The notes: generated by a model not told the origin, from the letters alone. A stretch of 38,062 nucleotides of DNA from SIG622 sp045604705 (GCA_045604705.1 JAZUOO010000061.1:1-38062); one strand, 5' to 3'. Numbered from the stretch's first letter, positions 17,696 to 26,724 are shown. Numbers and translations are program-made.

Positions 17696-18991
17696 ATGGC
17701 GTTCACTTTCAAAGGTGGTATACATGTTAATGAACATAAAGATACCAGCAATTTAGCAATTGAAGTAATGAAAGAACCGGCAAAAGTTGCAATCCCACTT
17801 GTTCAACATATTGGCGCACCTGTTAAAGCCATTGTAAAAAAAGGTGATTTTGTTAAGGCGGGGCAGGTAATTGGCAGAAATGATGAAGCTCTTTCTTGTC
17901 CTGTTCATGCAAGCATATCCGGTACAGTTTCCGAGATTCAGCTCAGAGATTCTTATAGCGGTATCGGGAAGACAGAATATATTATTGTTGAAAGCGACGG
18001 AGAAGATATATTTTGTGATTTCGATGGCATTGAAGGTGATAATTATTCCGTTGAAGATGTAATTAATAAAGTAAGAGAAGCTGGTATTTCCGGTATGGGC
18101 GGTGCTACGTTTCCTACATATGCAAAAATTCAGTCTGCTATAGGTAAGGCAAAGGAAATTATTATCAACTGTGCCGAATGTGAGCCTTATATTACCGCAA
18201 ATCACAGACTTATACTTGAACAGGCAGAGACAATGGTCAAGGGAGCTGAAATTCTTAAAAAAGCTATTGGGGTTGATAAGGTTGTTTTTGCTGTCGAAGA
18301 TAATAAAATGGATGCCGTAGAAAGGCTACGCAGCTTAGGTGCAGAGGTTGCCGTTATGAAAACAAAATATCCGCAGGGTGACGAACGGCAAATAATGTTT
18401 GCACTTCACGGTGTGCAGCTTCCTCAGGGGAAATTGCCCGCCGATGTCGGATTTGTTATTTTCAACGCTGAGACCTGTGCTGCCGTTTATCATGCGGTTA
18501 GAGAGGGAAGACCTCTTATCAGACGTGTTGTAACAGTTGCGGGTGATTGTATCAAAGAACCTAAGAATCTGCTTATTCCCATTGGCACAAGCTTTGCCGA
18601 TGTAATTGAATACTGTGGCGGATTTACAAAGAAGCCGGCAAAGCTAATTTCCGGCGGTCCCATGATGGGTATTGCACAATGGGACATCAATACTCCGGTA
18701 ATTAAGGGAACATCAGCAATTCTTGCTTTATCTGAGGGAAAGGATTACGATCCCGGTGCTTGCATCCATTGCGGCAAATGTGTTGGTGTGTGTCCCATGC
18801 ATCTGACTCCCAATTATCTTGCACTGTTTTCTTCACATGAAAAATATGAAATGTGCGAGAACAACAACTGTATGAGCTGCGTTGAATGCGGATGCTGTAC
18901 CTATAACTGTCCCGGTAATGTGCCGATTGTTCAGTATATACGTAAAGCAAAAGTTGCAGTTAATGAAAAGCGCAGGCGAATGAAAAAATAA
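17696..18991 (+). CDS. rnfC: Rnf complex subunit RnfC
   Basis: Peripheral NADH/FMN- and iron-sulfur-binding subunit of the Rnf ferredoxin:NAD+ oxidoreductase, 431 residues, soluble. It begins FKGGIHVNEHKD, as in the family. The Gly-rich nucleotide-binding region AGISGMGGATFPTYAK lies near residue 130. Two 4Fe-4S motifs follow: C356/C359/C362/C366 (CIHCGKCVGVCP) and C395/C398/C401/C405. A strong AAGGAAAGG precedes the ATG. It is first of six genes in the order C-D-G-E-A-B. Rnf couples electron flow between reduced ferredoxin and NAD+ to Na+ or H+ transport; which ion is used cannot be read from sequence. Confidence 0.96.
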   Translation: MAFTFKGGIHVNEHKDTSNLAIEVMKEPAKVAIPLVQHIGAPVKAIVKKGDFVKAGQVIGRNDEALSCPVHASISGTVSEIQLRDSYSGIGKTEYIIVESDGEDIFCDFDGIEGDNYSVEDVINKVREAGISGMGGATFPTYAKIQSAIGKAKEIIINCAECEPYITANHRLILEQAETMVKGAEILKKAIGVDKVVFAVEDNKMDAVERLRSLGAEVAVMKTKYPQGDERQIMFALHGVQLPQGKLPADVGFVIFNAETCAAVYHAVREGRPLIRRVVTVAGDCIKEPKNLLIPIGTSFADVIEYCGGFTKKPAKLISGGPMMGIAQWDINTPVIKGTSAILALSEGKDYDPGACIHCGKCVGVCPMHLTPNYLALFSSHEKYEMCENNNCMSCVECGCCTYNCPGNVPIVQYIRKAKVAVNEKRRRMKK

Positions 18992-19009
18992 TCGAAAGGA
19001 TGGACATAT

Positions 19010-19987
19010 ATGAGTTTTTTTAAGATGACTGCGTCTCCGCATATGCATGGAGATAAAAGTACTCAGAATCTTATGCTGGATGTTATTATCTCTCTGTTAC
19101 CGGTCATCGGTTGGGGTGTTTATGCATTTGGCACAAGAACCCTGCTTGTTGTAGCGGTTTCCGTTTTAAGCTGCGTACTTACGGAATACATATACAGAAA
19201 GCTCGCACATAAGAATAATACCATTGGAGATTTTTCTGCTATAATTTCAGGTATTATCCTTGCACTCACGTTGCCTGTAACCGTTCCGCTTTGGATTTGT
19301 GTTATCGGCGGTATATTTGCAATAGCTGTTGTAAAACAGTTATTTGGAGGTATCGGTAAGAATGTTGTCAACCCGGCACTTGCGGCAAGAGTTTTCCTCT
19401 TTGTTGCTTTCCCGCAGCACGTATCAACGTTTACCGAATTCAAAGACAGGTTTACTTTCTTCGTTGATTTCGAAAATGATGTAATTGCTTGTGCAACACC
19501 TTTGGCACAGGATATAGCAGAAAAGAAAAATATACTTGATCTGTTTTTCGGTAATCACAGCGGAAGTATCGGCGAAATTTCCGAGCTCCTAATTATTGTT
19601 GGTGTGTTGTATCTTCTTTTTAGAAAGGTTATTACATGGCATATCCCCGTATCCTTTGTCGCTACAGTTGCTGTTTTCACGTTCCTTTTCCCGCAGGGCA
19701 ATATGGGTAACCTTGAATTCATGCTTGTACAGATTACAAGCGGTAGCCTTTTCTTCGGTGCGGTATTTATGGCAACCGACTATGTTACAAGCCCGGTAAC
19801 TTCTACAGGAAGAATTATATACGGTGTTGGATGCGGTCTTATAACATTGTTCATCAGGTATTTCGGCGGCTATCCCGAAGGTGTATCATTCGCTATTCTT
19901 ATAATGAATCTGCTTGTTTGGTATATTGATATGTTTACAAAGCCCAAAGTGTTCGGAGGTGTTAAGAATGTCAAAACAAAACAGTAA
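19010..19987 (+). CDS. rnfD: Rnf complex membrane subunit RnfD (flavinylated)
   Basis: Integral membrane subunit, 325 residues, with about nine or ten predicted helices. The conserved PALAARVFLF stretch (about 122-131) is present. The covalent-FMN motif reads D157-V-I-A-C-A-T163-P-L, so the acceptor threonine (T163) is kept, with Cys where Gly is usual in the SGAT-like core. A GAAAGGA lies 9 bases before the ATG. Its end overlaps the rnfG start by 20 bases, implying coupled translation. No ApbE flavin transferase is in the window. Confidence 0.94.
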   Translation: MSFFKMTASPHMHGDKSTQNLMLDVIISLLPVIGWGVYAFGTRTLLVVAVSVLSCVLTEYIYRKLAHKNNTIGDFSAIISGIILALTLPVTVPLWICVIGGIFAIAVVKQLFGGIGKNVVNPALAARVFLFVAFPQHVSTFTEFKDRFTFFVDFENDVIACATPLAQDIAEKKNILDLFFGNHSGSIGEISELLIIVGVLYLLFRKVITWHIPVSFVATVAVFTFLFPQGNMGNLEFMLVQITSGSLFFGAVFMATDYVTSPVTSTGRIIYGVGCGLITLFIRYFGGYPEGVSFAILIMNLLVWYIDMFTKPKVFGGVKNVKTKQ

Positions 19988-20534
19988 GCAGGAAATAAAA
20001 TCTATTCTTGATATAACTCTAAGACTTTTTGTTGTTTGTACTATTATAGCAGCTGTTGTTGCAGGTGTTAATGCCTTGACTGCAGATAAAATTGCTGAAA
20101 ACGAAGCAAGAGTTATTAGCGAAACCATCCGTGAAGTTTTCAGCGAGGGCGACATTATTGATATGCAGTACTCGGATTCAGATTCCTGCGTGAGTTCAAT
20201 ATATAAGATTACCAAGGAAGCTGACAACTCAATAATCGGATACAGTGTTATTTGTGCACCGGCAGGCTTTGGCGGTGAGGTTCAGATGATGGTTGCGTTT
20301 GATGCGGATAAGGCCATAACATCCGTAAGAGTAATGAGTCACAGTGAAACACCGGGTATTGGTGATAAAATCAACAGTGCTGATGAAGCATGGTTTACAG
20401 AACAGTTTGCAGGAAAGAATTCTTTGATGTCATTCGGTGATGGGGTGGACAAAATTTCCGGTTCCTCAAAAAGTTCCAATGCTGTTCTAAACGGTGTGAA
20501 TGCTGCAGTGACGGCTATCGCAGAAGTGAATTGA
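19968..20534 (+). CDS. rnfG: Rnf complex subunit RnfG (FMN-binding, variant flavinylation motif)
   Basis: Single-span subunit of 188 residues: one N-terminal membrane helix (about 16-38), then an extracytoplasmic FMN-binding domain. The ETPGIGDKI stretch (about 127-135) matches the family. The covalent FMN motif, normally D-x-x-S-G-A-T, here reads D161-K-I-S-G-S-S167: serine stands at the flavin acceptor position and Ala is also replaced. The ATG at 19968 is chosen because GGAGGT lies just before it; the frame is open upstream only within rnfD. Flavinylation on Ser167 or loss of the flavin are both possible. Confidence 0.92.
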   Translation: MSKQNSKQEIKSILDITLRLFVVCTIIAAVVAGVNALTADKIAENEARVISETIREVFSEGDIIDMQYSDSDSCVSSIYKITKEADNSIIGYSVICAPAGFGGEVQMMVAFDADKAITSVRVMSHSETPGIGDKINSADEAWFTEQFAGKNSLMSFGDGVDKISGSSKSSNAVLNGVNAAVTAIAEVN

Positions 20535-20553
20535 TCAACAGGGGGGTTTTTAA

Positions 20554-21192
20554 ATGGATAATAAAAAATATAATGTTAAAGACGCTCTTGTTGAAGGGCT
20601 TTTCACAAATAATCCCACATTTGTACAGTTGCTCGGTGCTTGTCCGACTCTTGCTGTTACAACCTCCGTTCAAAACGGATTCGGTATGGGAATCTCCGCA
20701 ACTTGCGTTTTGATACTTTCAAATCTACTTATTTCATTGCTCAGAAAATTTATTCCCAAGCAGGTAAGAATTGCTTCGTACATAGTAATCATTTCCGGCT
20801 TTGTTACAGCGGTGGAACTACTTATTAAGGCTTATCTTCCCGCACTTAATTCTTCCCTCGGTTTGTTTATACCTCTTATAGTTGTAAACTGTATTATTCT
20901 TGCGAGAGCTGAGGCTTTCGCTTCAAAAAACGGTCCCTTTGCTTCCATGCTTGACGGTCTTTTTATGGGTCTTGGATTTACCTTAGCTCTTACAGTACTC
21001 GGTGCTATCCGCGAAATTCTCGGAACAGGAAAAATCATGGGCGTTGAGCTGTTCGGCGGAATGTATGAGCCTATGATTATATTTGTTCTTCCAGCAGGAG
21101 CTTTCATTACACTTGGTTTTGTAATAGCTGGTGTTAATGCTATATTTGCGAAAGTAAATAGAGAAAAACACAAGAAGGAGGTTAAGCGTTAA
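20554..21192 (+). CDS. rnfE: Rnf complex membrane subunit RnfE
   Basis: Integral membrane protein of 212 residues with about six helices, paralogous to RnfA. The TNNPTFVQLLGACPTLAV region near the N-terminus carries the conserved cysteine thought to bind the membrane-embedded iron-sulfur centre shared with RnfA. A run of Gs (AGGGGGG, 20540-20546) is its ribosome binding site. Its TAA overlaps the rnfA ATG (TAATG), so the two are translationally coupled. Confidence 0.95.
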   Translation: MDNKKYNVKDALVEGLFTNNPTFVQLLGACPTLAVTTSVQNGFGMGISATCVLILSNLLISLLRKFIPKQVRIASYIVIISGFVTAVELLIKAYLPALNSSLGLFIPLIVVNCIILARAEAFASKNGPFASMLDGLFMGLGFTLALTVLGAIREILGTGKIMGVELFGGMYEPMIIFVLPAGAFITLGFVIAGVNAIFAKVNREKHKKEVKR

Positions 21193-21773
21193 TGGATATT
21201 TTAGTTATAATTATTTCTGCCGTTCTTCTTGAGAATTTTATCTTTGTTAAATTTCTCGGATGCTGTCCTTTCTTCGGACTATCCGACAAACCCTCAAATG
21301 CTCTCGGAATGGGTTGTGCCGTAACTTTTGTTATGACACTTTCAAACGCAATAACATGGATTGTTTATAATTTTGTACTCGTTCCGGCATCACTTGAGTA
21401 CTTGAGGACTATAGCTTTTATATTGATTATTGCCTCTCTTGTTCAGCTGATTGAAATGTTCCTCAGAAAGTATGTAAAGGCACTTTATTCGGCTCTTGGA
21501 ATATATTTGCCTCTTATAACTACAAACTGTGCGATTTTGGGCTGTGCTCTGCTATGTATTGATAATAACTGGGGCTTTGTCGAATCTGTTCTCAGAGGTT
21601 TCTTCTCTGCAGTTGGTTTCACAATGGCAATTGTTGTTTTTGCAGGAGTAAGAGCTAGAGTTGAATTTGCCGATGTACCTAAGTGTTTCAAGGGGATTCC
21701 GATTGCCTTGGTGACCGCGGGACTTGTTGCAATGGCATTTTCCGGTTTTCAGGGTGCAACGCTCCCGGTTTAA
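21192..21773 (+). CDS. rnfA: Rnf complex membrane subunit RnfA
   Basis: Integral membrane protein of 193 residues with about six helices and opposite topology to RnfE. The conserved start region LLENFIFVKFLGCCPFFGLSD contains the cysteine pair, and the mirrored loop TNCAILGCALL (about 109-119) contains the second cysteine set. Together RnfA and RnfE are known to hold an intramembrane 2Fe-2S centre. AAGGAGG, in the rnfE 3' end, precedes the start. Confidence 0.96.
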   Translation: MDILVIIISAVLLENFIFVKFLGCCPFFGLSDKPSNALGMGCAVTFVMTLSNAITWIVYNFVLVPASLEYLRTIAFILIIASLVQLIEMFLRKYVKALYSALGIYLPLITTNCAILGCALLCIDNNWGFVESVLRGFFSAVGFTMAIVVFAGVRARVEFADVPKCFKGIPIALVTAGLVAMAFSGFQGATLPV

Positions 21774-21785
21774 GGAGGATAATGA

Positions 21786-22631
21786 ATGAATGGTATTTTA
21801 ACAGCCGCCATCGTTTTTGCGGCAATAAGTATTGTACTCGGTCTTATACTTGCTTTGGCAAGTAGGATATTCAAGGTCGAAGTCGATGAAAGGGTTGAGC
21901 AGATAACAGAGGTTTTACCCGGAGCAAATTGTGGCGGATGTGGTTTTGCGGGTTGTTCGGCACTTGCAGAAGCAATAGTAAAAGGAACCGCTAAAATGGA
22001 TGCCTGCAATGCTTGCGGCGATGAGGTAACCGAAAAAATCGCGCAAATTATGGGTATGCCCGTTGTGGATGGAAGTAAAGTAAGATACAGAGCACAGGTT
22101 ATGTGTTCGGGTACTCACGAGCTTGCAAAGAAAAAATACATTTACGCAGGTGTTGCTGACTGTAATGCGGCAAATAAGCTTGCCGGAGGGAATAAGCTGT
22201 GTCCTAACGGGTGCATCGGCCTCGGTTCGTGTGCAAAGGCTTGTAATTTTGATGCAATTACTATTGAAAACGGCGTTGCGGCTGTTGACTATAACAAGTG
22301 TAAAGCTTGCGGTATGTGTGTTGAGGCTTGCCCTAAGAAGATAATCAAGCTTATACCTTTTGAAGCAAAGCATTGGGTTGGCTGTATGTCAGCGGATAAG
22401 GGAGTTGTAACAAAATCATATTGCGATGTCGGATGTATCGGATGTAAAATCTGTGAAAAGAATTGTCCGTCCTCAGCGATTAAGGTCAATGGTTCCATTG
22501 CCGAAATAGATTATACACTTTGCACCGGATGCGACATTTGTGTTGAAAAGTGTCCGAGAAAGATCATATGGTCAAGTCATTCTCAGAGTAAGCTCGGAGT
22601 TATTCTTGACAAAGAAGATCTTAAACAATAG
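21786..22631 (+). CDS. rnfB: Rnf complex iron-sulfur subunit RnfB
   Basis: Ferredoxin-like electron input subunit, 281 residues. An N-terminal membrane helix (about 6-27) is followed by the Fe-S domain with C49, C52, C57 and C74 (GANCGGCGFAGC and onward). Several ferredoxin-type CxxCxxCxxxCP motifs fill the C-terminal half, for example CKACGMCVEACPKK and CTGCDICVEKCPRK. This polyferredoxin layout is typical of clostridial RnfB. A strong AAGGAGG lies just upstream; of three nearby ATGs only the one at 21786 opens this frame. It ends the operon, before a strong terminator. Confidence 0.96.
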   Translation: MNGILTAAIVFAAISIVLGLILALASRIFKVEVDERVEQITEVLPGANCGGCGFAGCSALAEAIVKGTAKMDACNACGDEVTEKIAQIMGMPVVDGSKVRYRAQVMCSGTHELAKKKYIYAGVADCNAANKLAGGNKLCPNGCIGLGSCAKACNFDAITIENGVAAVDYNKCKACGMCVEACPKKIIKLIPFEAKHWVGCMSADKGVVTKSYCDVGCIGCKICEKNCPSSAIKVNGSIAEIDYTLCTGCDICVEKCPRKIIWSSHSQSKLGVILDKEDLKQ

Positions 22632-22646
22632 AATTACAATAAATTT

Positions 22647-22686
22647 CAGGTGTGCAAATCATAACTGCACACCTGCCTCTTTTTTA
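22647..22686 (+). terminator. Intrinsic terminator of the rnf operon
   Basis: A perfect 10-bp stem, CAGGTGTGCA (22647-22656) with TGCACACCTG (22666-22675), a 9-base loop, then CCTCTTTTTT. It sits 15 bases after rnfB. The metH stop codon (22684-22686) lies in its tail; in the metH direction there is no good T tract. Confidence 0.9.
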
Positions 22687-25095
22687 TAAATTTGATATTT
22701 TTCTTACGGCACCCATGGCATCTTTAGCATATAAATCTGCACCTATCATATCGGCATATTCTTGATTTAAAACTGCACCTCCAACCATAATTTTACATTT
22801 CGGGGACGCTTTACGTATAAGCTTTATTGTTTCTTCCATGGCGGGAACGGTGGTTGTCATAAGAGCGCTCAGGCAGCATACCTGTGCCTTTCTGTCAATA
22901 ACAGCGTCTGCTACTACCTGAGGCGTGACATCCTTTCCAAGGTCATAAACATTATAACCATAGTTTTCAAGCAGTAATTTGACTATGTTCTTTCCGATGT
23001 CATGTATATCCCCTTTCACGGTAGCAATGACAATCGTAAATCTATCTGCTTCGGTTTCACTTTTTTGTGGTATATGTTCTTTAATTACATCAAATGATGC
23101 TTTTGCCGCCTCCGCACTCATGAGCAATTGTGGTAAATACACTCGTTTTTCTTCAAATCCTTTTCCTACAACATCGAGTGCGGGGATAATTTCATTTTCA
23201 ATCACCTCAAGACCGTTATTACTGTTTAGTATGCCCTTTGTTAACAGTGAAGCGGATTCTTTCCTGCCATGTATAATTGCATTTTGCAATTCGGAAGATG
23301 ATTTGGTTAGAACTTCGCTGGTAACAGATTTATTTTGTTGAGTTACCTGTGGTGAAGCAGGAACATTATCATGTTCGGAGCAAAATTCGATATAATTCCG
23401 GCAATTATTATCCAATCCGGCAAGTGCCATATATGAATAATATGTTTTCATCATATCATGGGAATAAGGATTAATAATTGCGGCGGAAAGTCCGTTACCC
23501 AGACACATTGCAAAGAAATTACTGTTTATAGTATCACGAACCGGAAGCCCGTAAGAAACGTTTGAGATTCCCAGCGATGTGTGACAGCCAAGTTCATATT
23601 TGATTCTTCTCAACGTTTCTATTGTAATCTTTGCGGCATATTTATCAGAGCTGATTGTCATAGCCAAAGGATCAAATATAAGATCTTTTTTAGATATTCC
23701 GTGTTTTTCTGCACAACCGATAATTTTTTTGGCTATTTCCAATCTACCCTCAACAGTATCGGGTATGCCCGTTTCGTCCAATGTCAAAGCTACAACGAGA
23801 CCACCGTACTTTTTGACAATCGGGAATATAGCATCCATGCTTTCCTTTTTTCCGTTAACGGAGTTTACCATCGGTTTTCCGTTGTAGATACGCATTGCTT
23901 TTTTCATTGCAACAGGATCGGCTGTGTCTATCTGAAGCGGTAAATCTGTGACAGACTGAAGCTCAAAAACGGTTTCAGTGAGCATTTTGGGTTCATCTAT
24001 TTCAGGAAGTCCGACATTAACATCGAGTATATGAACTCCTTTGTCTTGTTGCGATATGCCTTCTTTGAGAATATAATCAATATCATTCTCAGCAAGAGCC
24101 TGCTTGAAGCGTTTTTTGCCGGTGGGGTTTATTCTTTCGCCGATAAGAATAGGGGAATTGCTAAAGAAAACTGAGTGGGTATATGACGATACAACGCTCA
24201 GATTTTTATCTTTAATTTCTTTTGGCTCAAAATCTTCAAGTCTGTTGTTCAATTCTTTGATATATTCGGGCGTTGTACCGCAACATCCGCCGACAACCCT
24301 CGCGCCTTTTTTACACATTGCAGTTACAAGTTCGGTAAATTCCTTTTCGTTTACGTCAAACACTGTTTTACCGTCAACAACTCTAGGAAGTCCTGCATTT
24401 GGCTTTATTACAACCGGTACGGATGAATATTTTAAAAGTTCCTCGGCAACTCCCATAAGCTGTGCGGGTCCCAAAGAACAGTTTGCACCAAGTGCATCAA
24501 CACCGAGACCTTCAAGGAGAGAAACCATCGCGCAGGCAGATGCTCCTGTCATGAGTTTGCCGTCAACGCCATAGGCGTTGGTGACAATAACAGGCAAATC
24601 AGAGTTTTCTTTTACAGCAAGAACGGCAGCCTTTGTTTCATAAGAATCGTTCATTGTTTCAATTGTTATAAGGTCTACGCCGTATTTTACACCGAGCTTC
24701 ACTATCTCAGCGTATGCCGCAACTGAACTTTCAAATTCCATATCTCCGAAAGGTTTAAGCAGTTTTCCCAAAGGACCAATATCAAGAGATATGAATTTTT
24801 CTTTTGACGAAGATGACAGTATACGAGCTTTTTTTGCATTTGAAATTGCAGATTTTATAATCATATCAAGTTCATTTTTTCCGAATTTCAAAGGATTTGC
24901 TCCGAATGTATTGGTATTTACTATATTGCTGCCCGCATCAAAATAAGCCTTATGTATATCAGTGATAATATCGGGATGAGAAACACTCCACAATTCAGGA
25001 TATTCTCCGGGCTTTAAACCTTGCTCCTGTAGAAGTGTGCCCATTCCACCGTCCAATATAACCAAATTCTTTTTTAAATAATCACGAAAGTTCAT
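22684..25095 (-). CDS. metH: Cobalamin-dependent methionine synthase, short form without reactivation domain
   Basis: Transfers the methyl group of methyltetrahydrofolate to homocysteine through cobalamin. 803 residues against ~1200 for full-length MetH. Domains in order: homocysteine-binding barrel with the zinc cysteines C206, C271 and C272 (GGCCGTTP); methyltetrahydrofolate (pterin) barrel from about 310 with GERINPTG; the helical cap near 600-680; and the B12 domain with D696-x-H698-x-x-G701. The protein ends after the B12 domain, so the AdoMet-binding reactivation domain is missing. A separate gene for that domain begins 3 bases upstream, and metF precedes it. The three are probably one transcript. 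Confidence 0.95.
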   Translation of the reverse strand: MNFRDYLKKNLVILDGGMGTLLQEQGLKPGEYPELWSVSHPDIITDIHKAYFDAGSNIVNTNTFGANPLKFGKNELDMIIKSAISNAKKARILSSSSKEKFISLDIGPLGKLLKPFGDMEFESSVAAYAEIVKLGVKYGVDLITIETMNDSYETKAAVLAVKENSDLPVIVTNAYGVDGKLMTGASACAMVSLLEGLGVDALGANCSLGPAQLMGVAEELLKYSSVPVVIKPNAGLPRVVDGKTVFDVNEKEFTELVTAMCKKGARVVGGCCGTTPEYIKELNNRLEDFEPKEIKDKNLSVVSSYTHSVFFSNSPILIGERINPTGKKRFKQALAENDIDYILKEGISQQDKGVHILDVNVGLPEIDEPKMLTETVFELQSVTDLPLQIDTADPVAMKKAMRIYNGKPMVNSVNGKKESMDAIFPIVKKYGGLVVALTLDETGIPDTVEGRLEIAKKIIGCAEKHGISKKDLIFDPLAMTISSDKYAAKITIETLRRIKYELGCHTSLGISNVSYGLPVRDTINSNFFAMCLGNGLSAAIINPYSHDMMKTYYSYMALAGLDNNCRNYIEFCSEHDNVPASPQVTQQNKSVTSEVLTKSSSELQNAIIHGRKESASLLTKGILNSNNGLEVIENEIIPALDVVGKGFEEKRVYLPQLLMSAEAAKASFDVIKEHIPQKSETEADRFTIVIATVKGDIHDIGKNIVKLLLENYGYNVYDLGKDVTPQVVADAVIDRKAQVCCLSALMTTTVPAMEETIKLIRKASPKCKIMVGGAVLNQEYADMIGADLYAKDAMGAVRKISNL

Positions 25096-25098
25096 TGT

Positions 25099-25698
25099 TT
25101 AATCCTTTCTGTCGATTCCGATGATCGCAGTAACCGATTTTGAAGGTGACATAATAAGACTATCATTTAATGTAAGTCCTATATTTTTTGATGAATTCAA
25201 CAAACGGAATATGTCACGTTGAGCCGAAATATCGAAGTCGCCGTAACCGGGACTGAATCTCGGTCTTATGTTTCCATACTTTTCCGACATTTCCTCATTA
25301 AAACAATTACACAGCTCTTCAATCCTTTCGGTTCCTATAGCCTGAAAGCAAAACGCTCTTGACGGTGAGAATCTGCTGTATTTGGAAATCAATCTGTCAA
25401 TTCCTATTCCGATGGTTGCAGAGAAAATAATCGCCTTACTGCACCCTTTAAGATTATGTAACAATGCGGAAGATTTAAAAGCAGTGTCTGTGAAAAAAAC
25501 AACGGCGTTATTAATTGTTGCAATATCTGCTACGGTATAACAAACGCTGTATCGTAAGACAGACAGGCATTCAGATAAACAAGCATCAATCAAATTATCC
25601 ATATCATTGCTATCGTTTTTGACTCCAATATACCGCATTATTTCGTTTTTATTGATTTCAGGCTGGGAATACTCCTTTGTAAGTACAACATTGTTCAT
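25099..25698 (-). CDS. Stand-alone methionine synthase reactivation-domain protein
   Basis: 199 residues resembling the C-terminal activation (AdoMet-binding) domain of MetH. Diagnostic stretches are RPRFSPGYGDF (about 146-156), found in MetH activation domains as the R-x-x-x-G-Y motif region, and MSPSKSVTAIIGI near the end. There are no membrane segments. It lies between metF (four-base overlap) and metH (3-base gap), which itself lacks this domain, so the two proteins probably act together to re-methylate oxidised cob(II)alamin. It is shorter than the ~330-residue domain of E. coli MetH. An electron donor gene is not adjacent. Confidence 0.87.
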   Translation of the reverse strand: MNNVVLTKEYSQPEINKNEIMRYIGVKNDSNDMDNLIDACLSECLSVLRYSVCYTVADIATINNAVVFFTDTAFKSSALLHNLKGCSKAIIFSATIGIGIDRLISKYSRFSPSRAFCFQAIGTERIEELCNCFNEEMSEKYGNIRPRFSPGYGDFDISAQRDIFRLLNSSKNIGLTLNDSLIMSPSKSVTAIIGIDRKD

Positions 25699-26576
25699 AG
25701 GACGGTTATTATATGTGAGAGATTGCTCTGAATAACAGAGGCAACTTCAGGTTTGTTCATTGAATATACGTGAACATTGGTAATTCCGTTGGCGTACAGA
25801 TCGATTATCTGGTCTGTAGCATATGCTATCCCTGCTTGCATCATTGCCCTTGGATTGGTTCCGAATTTGTCAACAAGCGCCTTGAATCTCTGAGGTATAA
25901 AGGATCCCGAAAGTTTTAATGCTCTTTCAAGCTGTTTGCCGTTTGTTATAGGCATAATGCCCGGAATGATTGGAACAGTTATTCCGGCTTCACGGATTTT
26001 GTAAAGGAAATTGTATAGCAAATTGTTATCAAAAAACATCTGTGTAGTAAGAAAATCGCAACCCGCATCAACTTTTTCTTTAAGGTATTTTATATCCTCA
26101 TTCTGATTTGTGCTTTCCGGGTGTATTTCCGGATAACAGGCACCTCCAATACAGAAATCCATGTCACTTTCTCTAAGCTCCCGTATAAGGTCGATAGCAT
26201 GATGATAATCCCATTCTGAACGGTTTTGGTCAATTTTATCTTGCGGTATATCGCCTCTTAGTGCCATAATATTGTTAATACCTGCATTCTTGATGTTTTC
26301 AATCTGAGCTTTTATGGTTTTTTTGTTCGATGAAATACAGGTAAGATGTGCCAGGGTGGGAACATTGTACCTTCTCTTTATATCCTTTGCTATATCAAGT
26401 GTATATTTACTTGTACCACCGCCTGCACCGTATGTGACACTCATAAATGATGGTTTTAGTTTTGCTATCTCAAATATCGCCCCTTCAACACTTTCGAAAG
26501 CAGAATCTGTCTTTGGCGGAAAAACCTCAAAGGAGAGAGATAACACATTGTTGTTTAATATTTCAGATAATTTCAA
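25695..26576 (-). CDS. metF: Methylenetetrahydrofolate reductase
   Basis: Flavoenzyme reducing 5,10-methylene-THF to 5-methyl-THF, the methyl donor used by MetH. 293 residues, the usual bacterial size. Family stretches include SFEVFPPKT near the start, SVTYGAGGG (about 47-55), LTCI, NIMALRGD (about 98-105), and GIMPI. Translation appears to start at TTG (26574-26576), 9 bases after AGAAGGA; there is no earlier in-frame ATG with a better site. First gene of a three-gene operon with the reactivation protein and metH; its stop overlaps the next start. Confidence 0.95.
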   Translation of the reverse strand: MKLSEILNNNVLSLSFEVFPPKTDSAFESVEGAIFEIAKLKPSFMSVTYGAGGGTSKYTLDIAKDIKRRYNVPTLAHLTCISSNKKTIKAQIENIKNAGINNIMALRGDIPQDKIDQNRSEWDYHHAIDLIRELRESDMDFCIGGACYPEIHPESTNQNEDIKYLKEKVDAGCDFLTTQMFFDNNLLYNFLYKIREAGITVPIIPGIMPITNGKQLERALKLSGSFIPQRFKALVDKFGTNPRAMMQAGIAYATDQIIDLYANGITNVHVYSMNKPEVASVIQSNLSHIITVL

Positions 26577-26607
26577 AGTAGATTTTCCTTCTCTCTTTTT
26601 TTAGTAT

Positions 26608-26636
26608 ATTATACTCTTATCATAATATTAATTCAA
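26608..26636 (-). promoter_or_regulatory. Promoter of metF–metH
   Basis: On the minus strand TTGAAT (26631-26636), 17 bases, TATAAT (26608-26613). The start would be near 26601, so the leader is only about 25 bases; there is no room for a SAM (S-box) or cobalamin riboswitch. Confidence 0.8.
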
Positions 26637-26695
26637 TAGCAAATTGCATTATTTTACAATTTACTTATTACATTTTATAATTATTACATAGCCGC

Positions 26696-26724
26696 TTGAC
26701 AAAATTCATATTTTATGGCATAAT
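26696..26724 (+). promoter_or_regulatory. Promoter of the rpiR–ispH-rpsA operon
   Basis: TTGACA (26696-26701), 17 bases, CATAAT (26719-26724). The start would be near 26731, about 27 bases before the regulator gene. It is divergent from the metF promoter 60 bases away. Confidence 0.8.

Noticed and set aside
26577..26601. SAM or cobalamin riboswitch before metF
   Set aside because: The promoter leaves a leader of only about 25 bases, too short for any such element.
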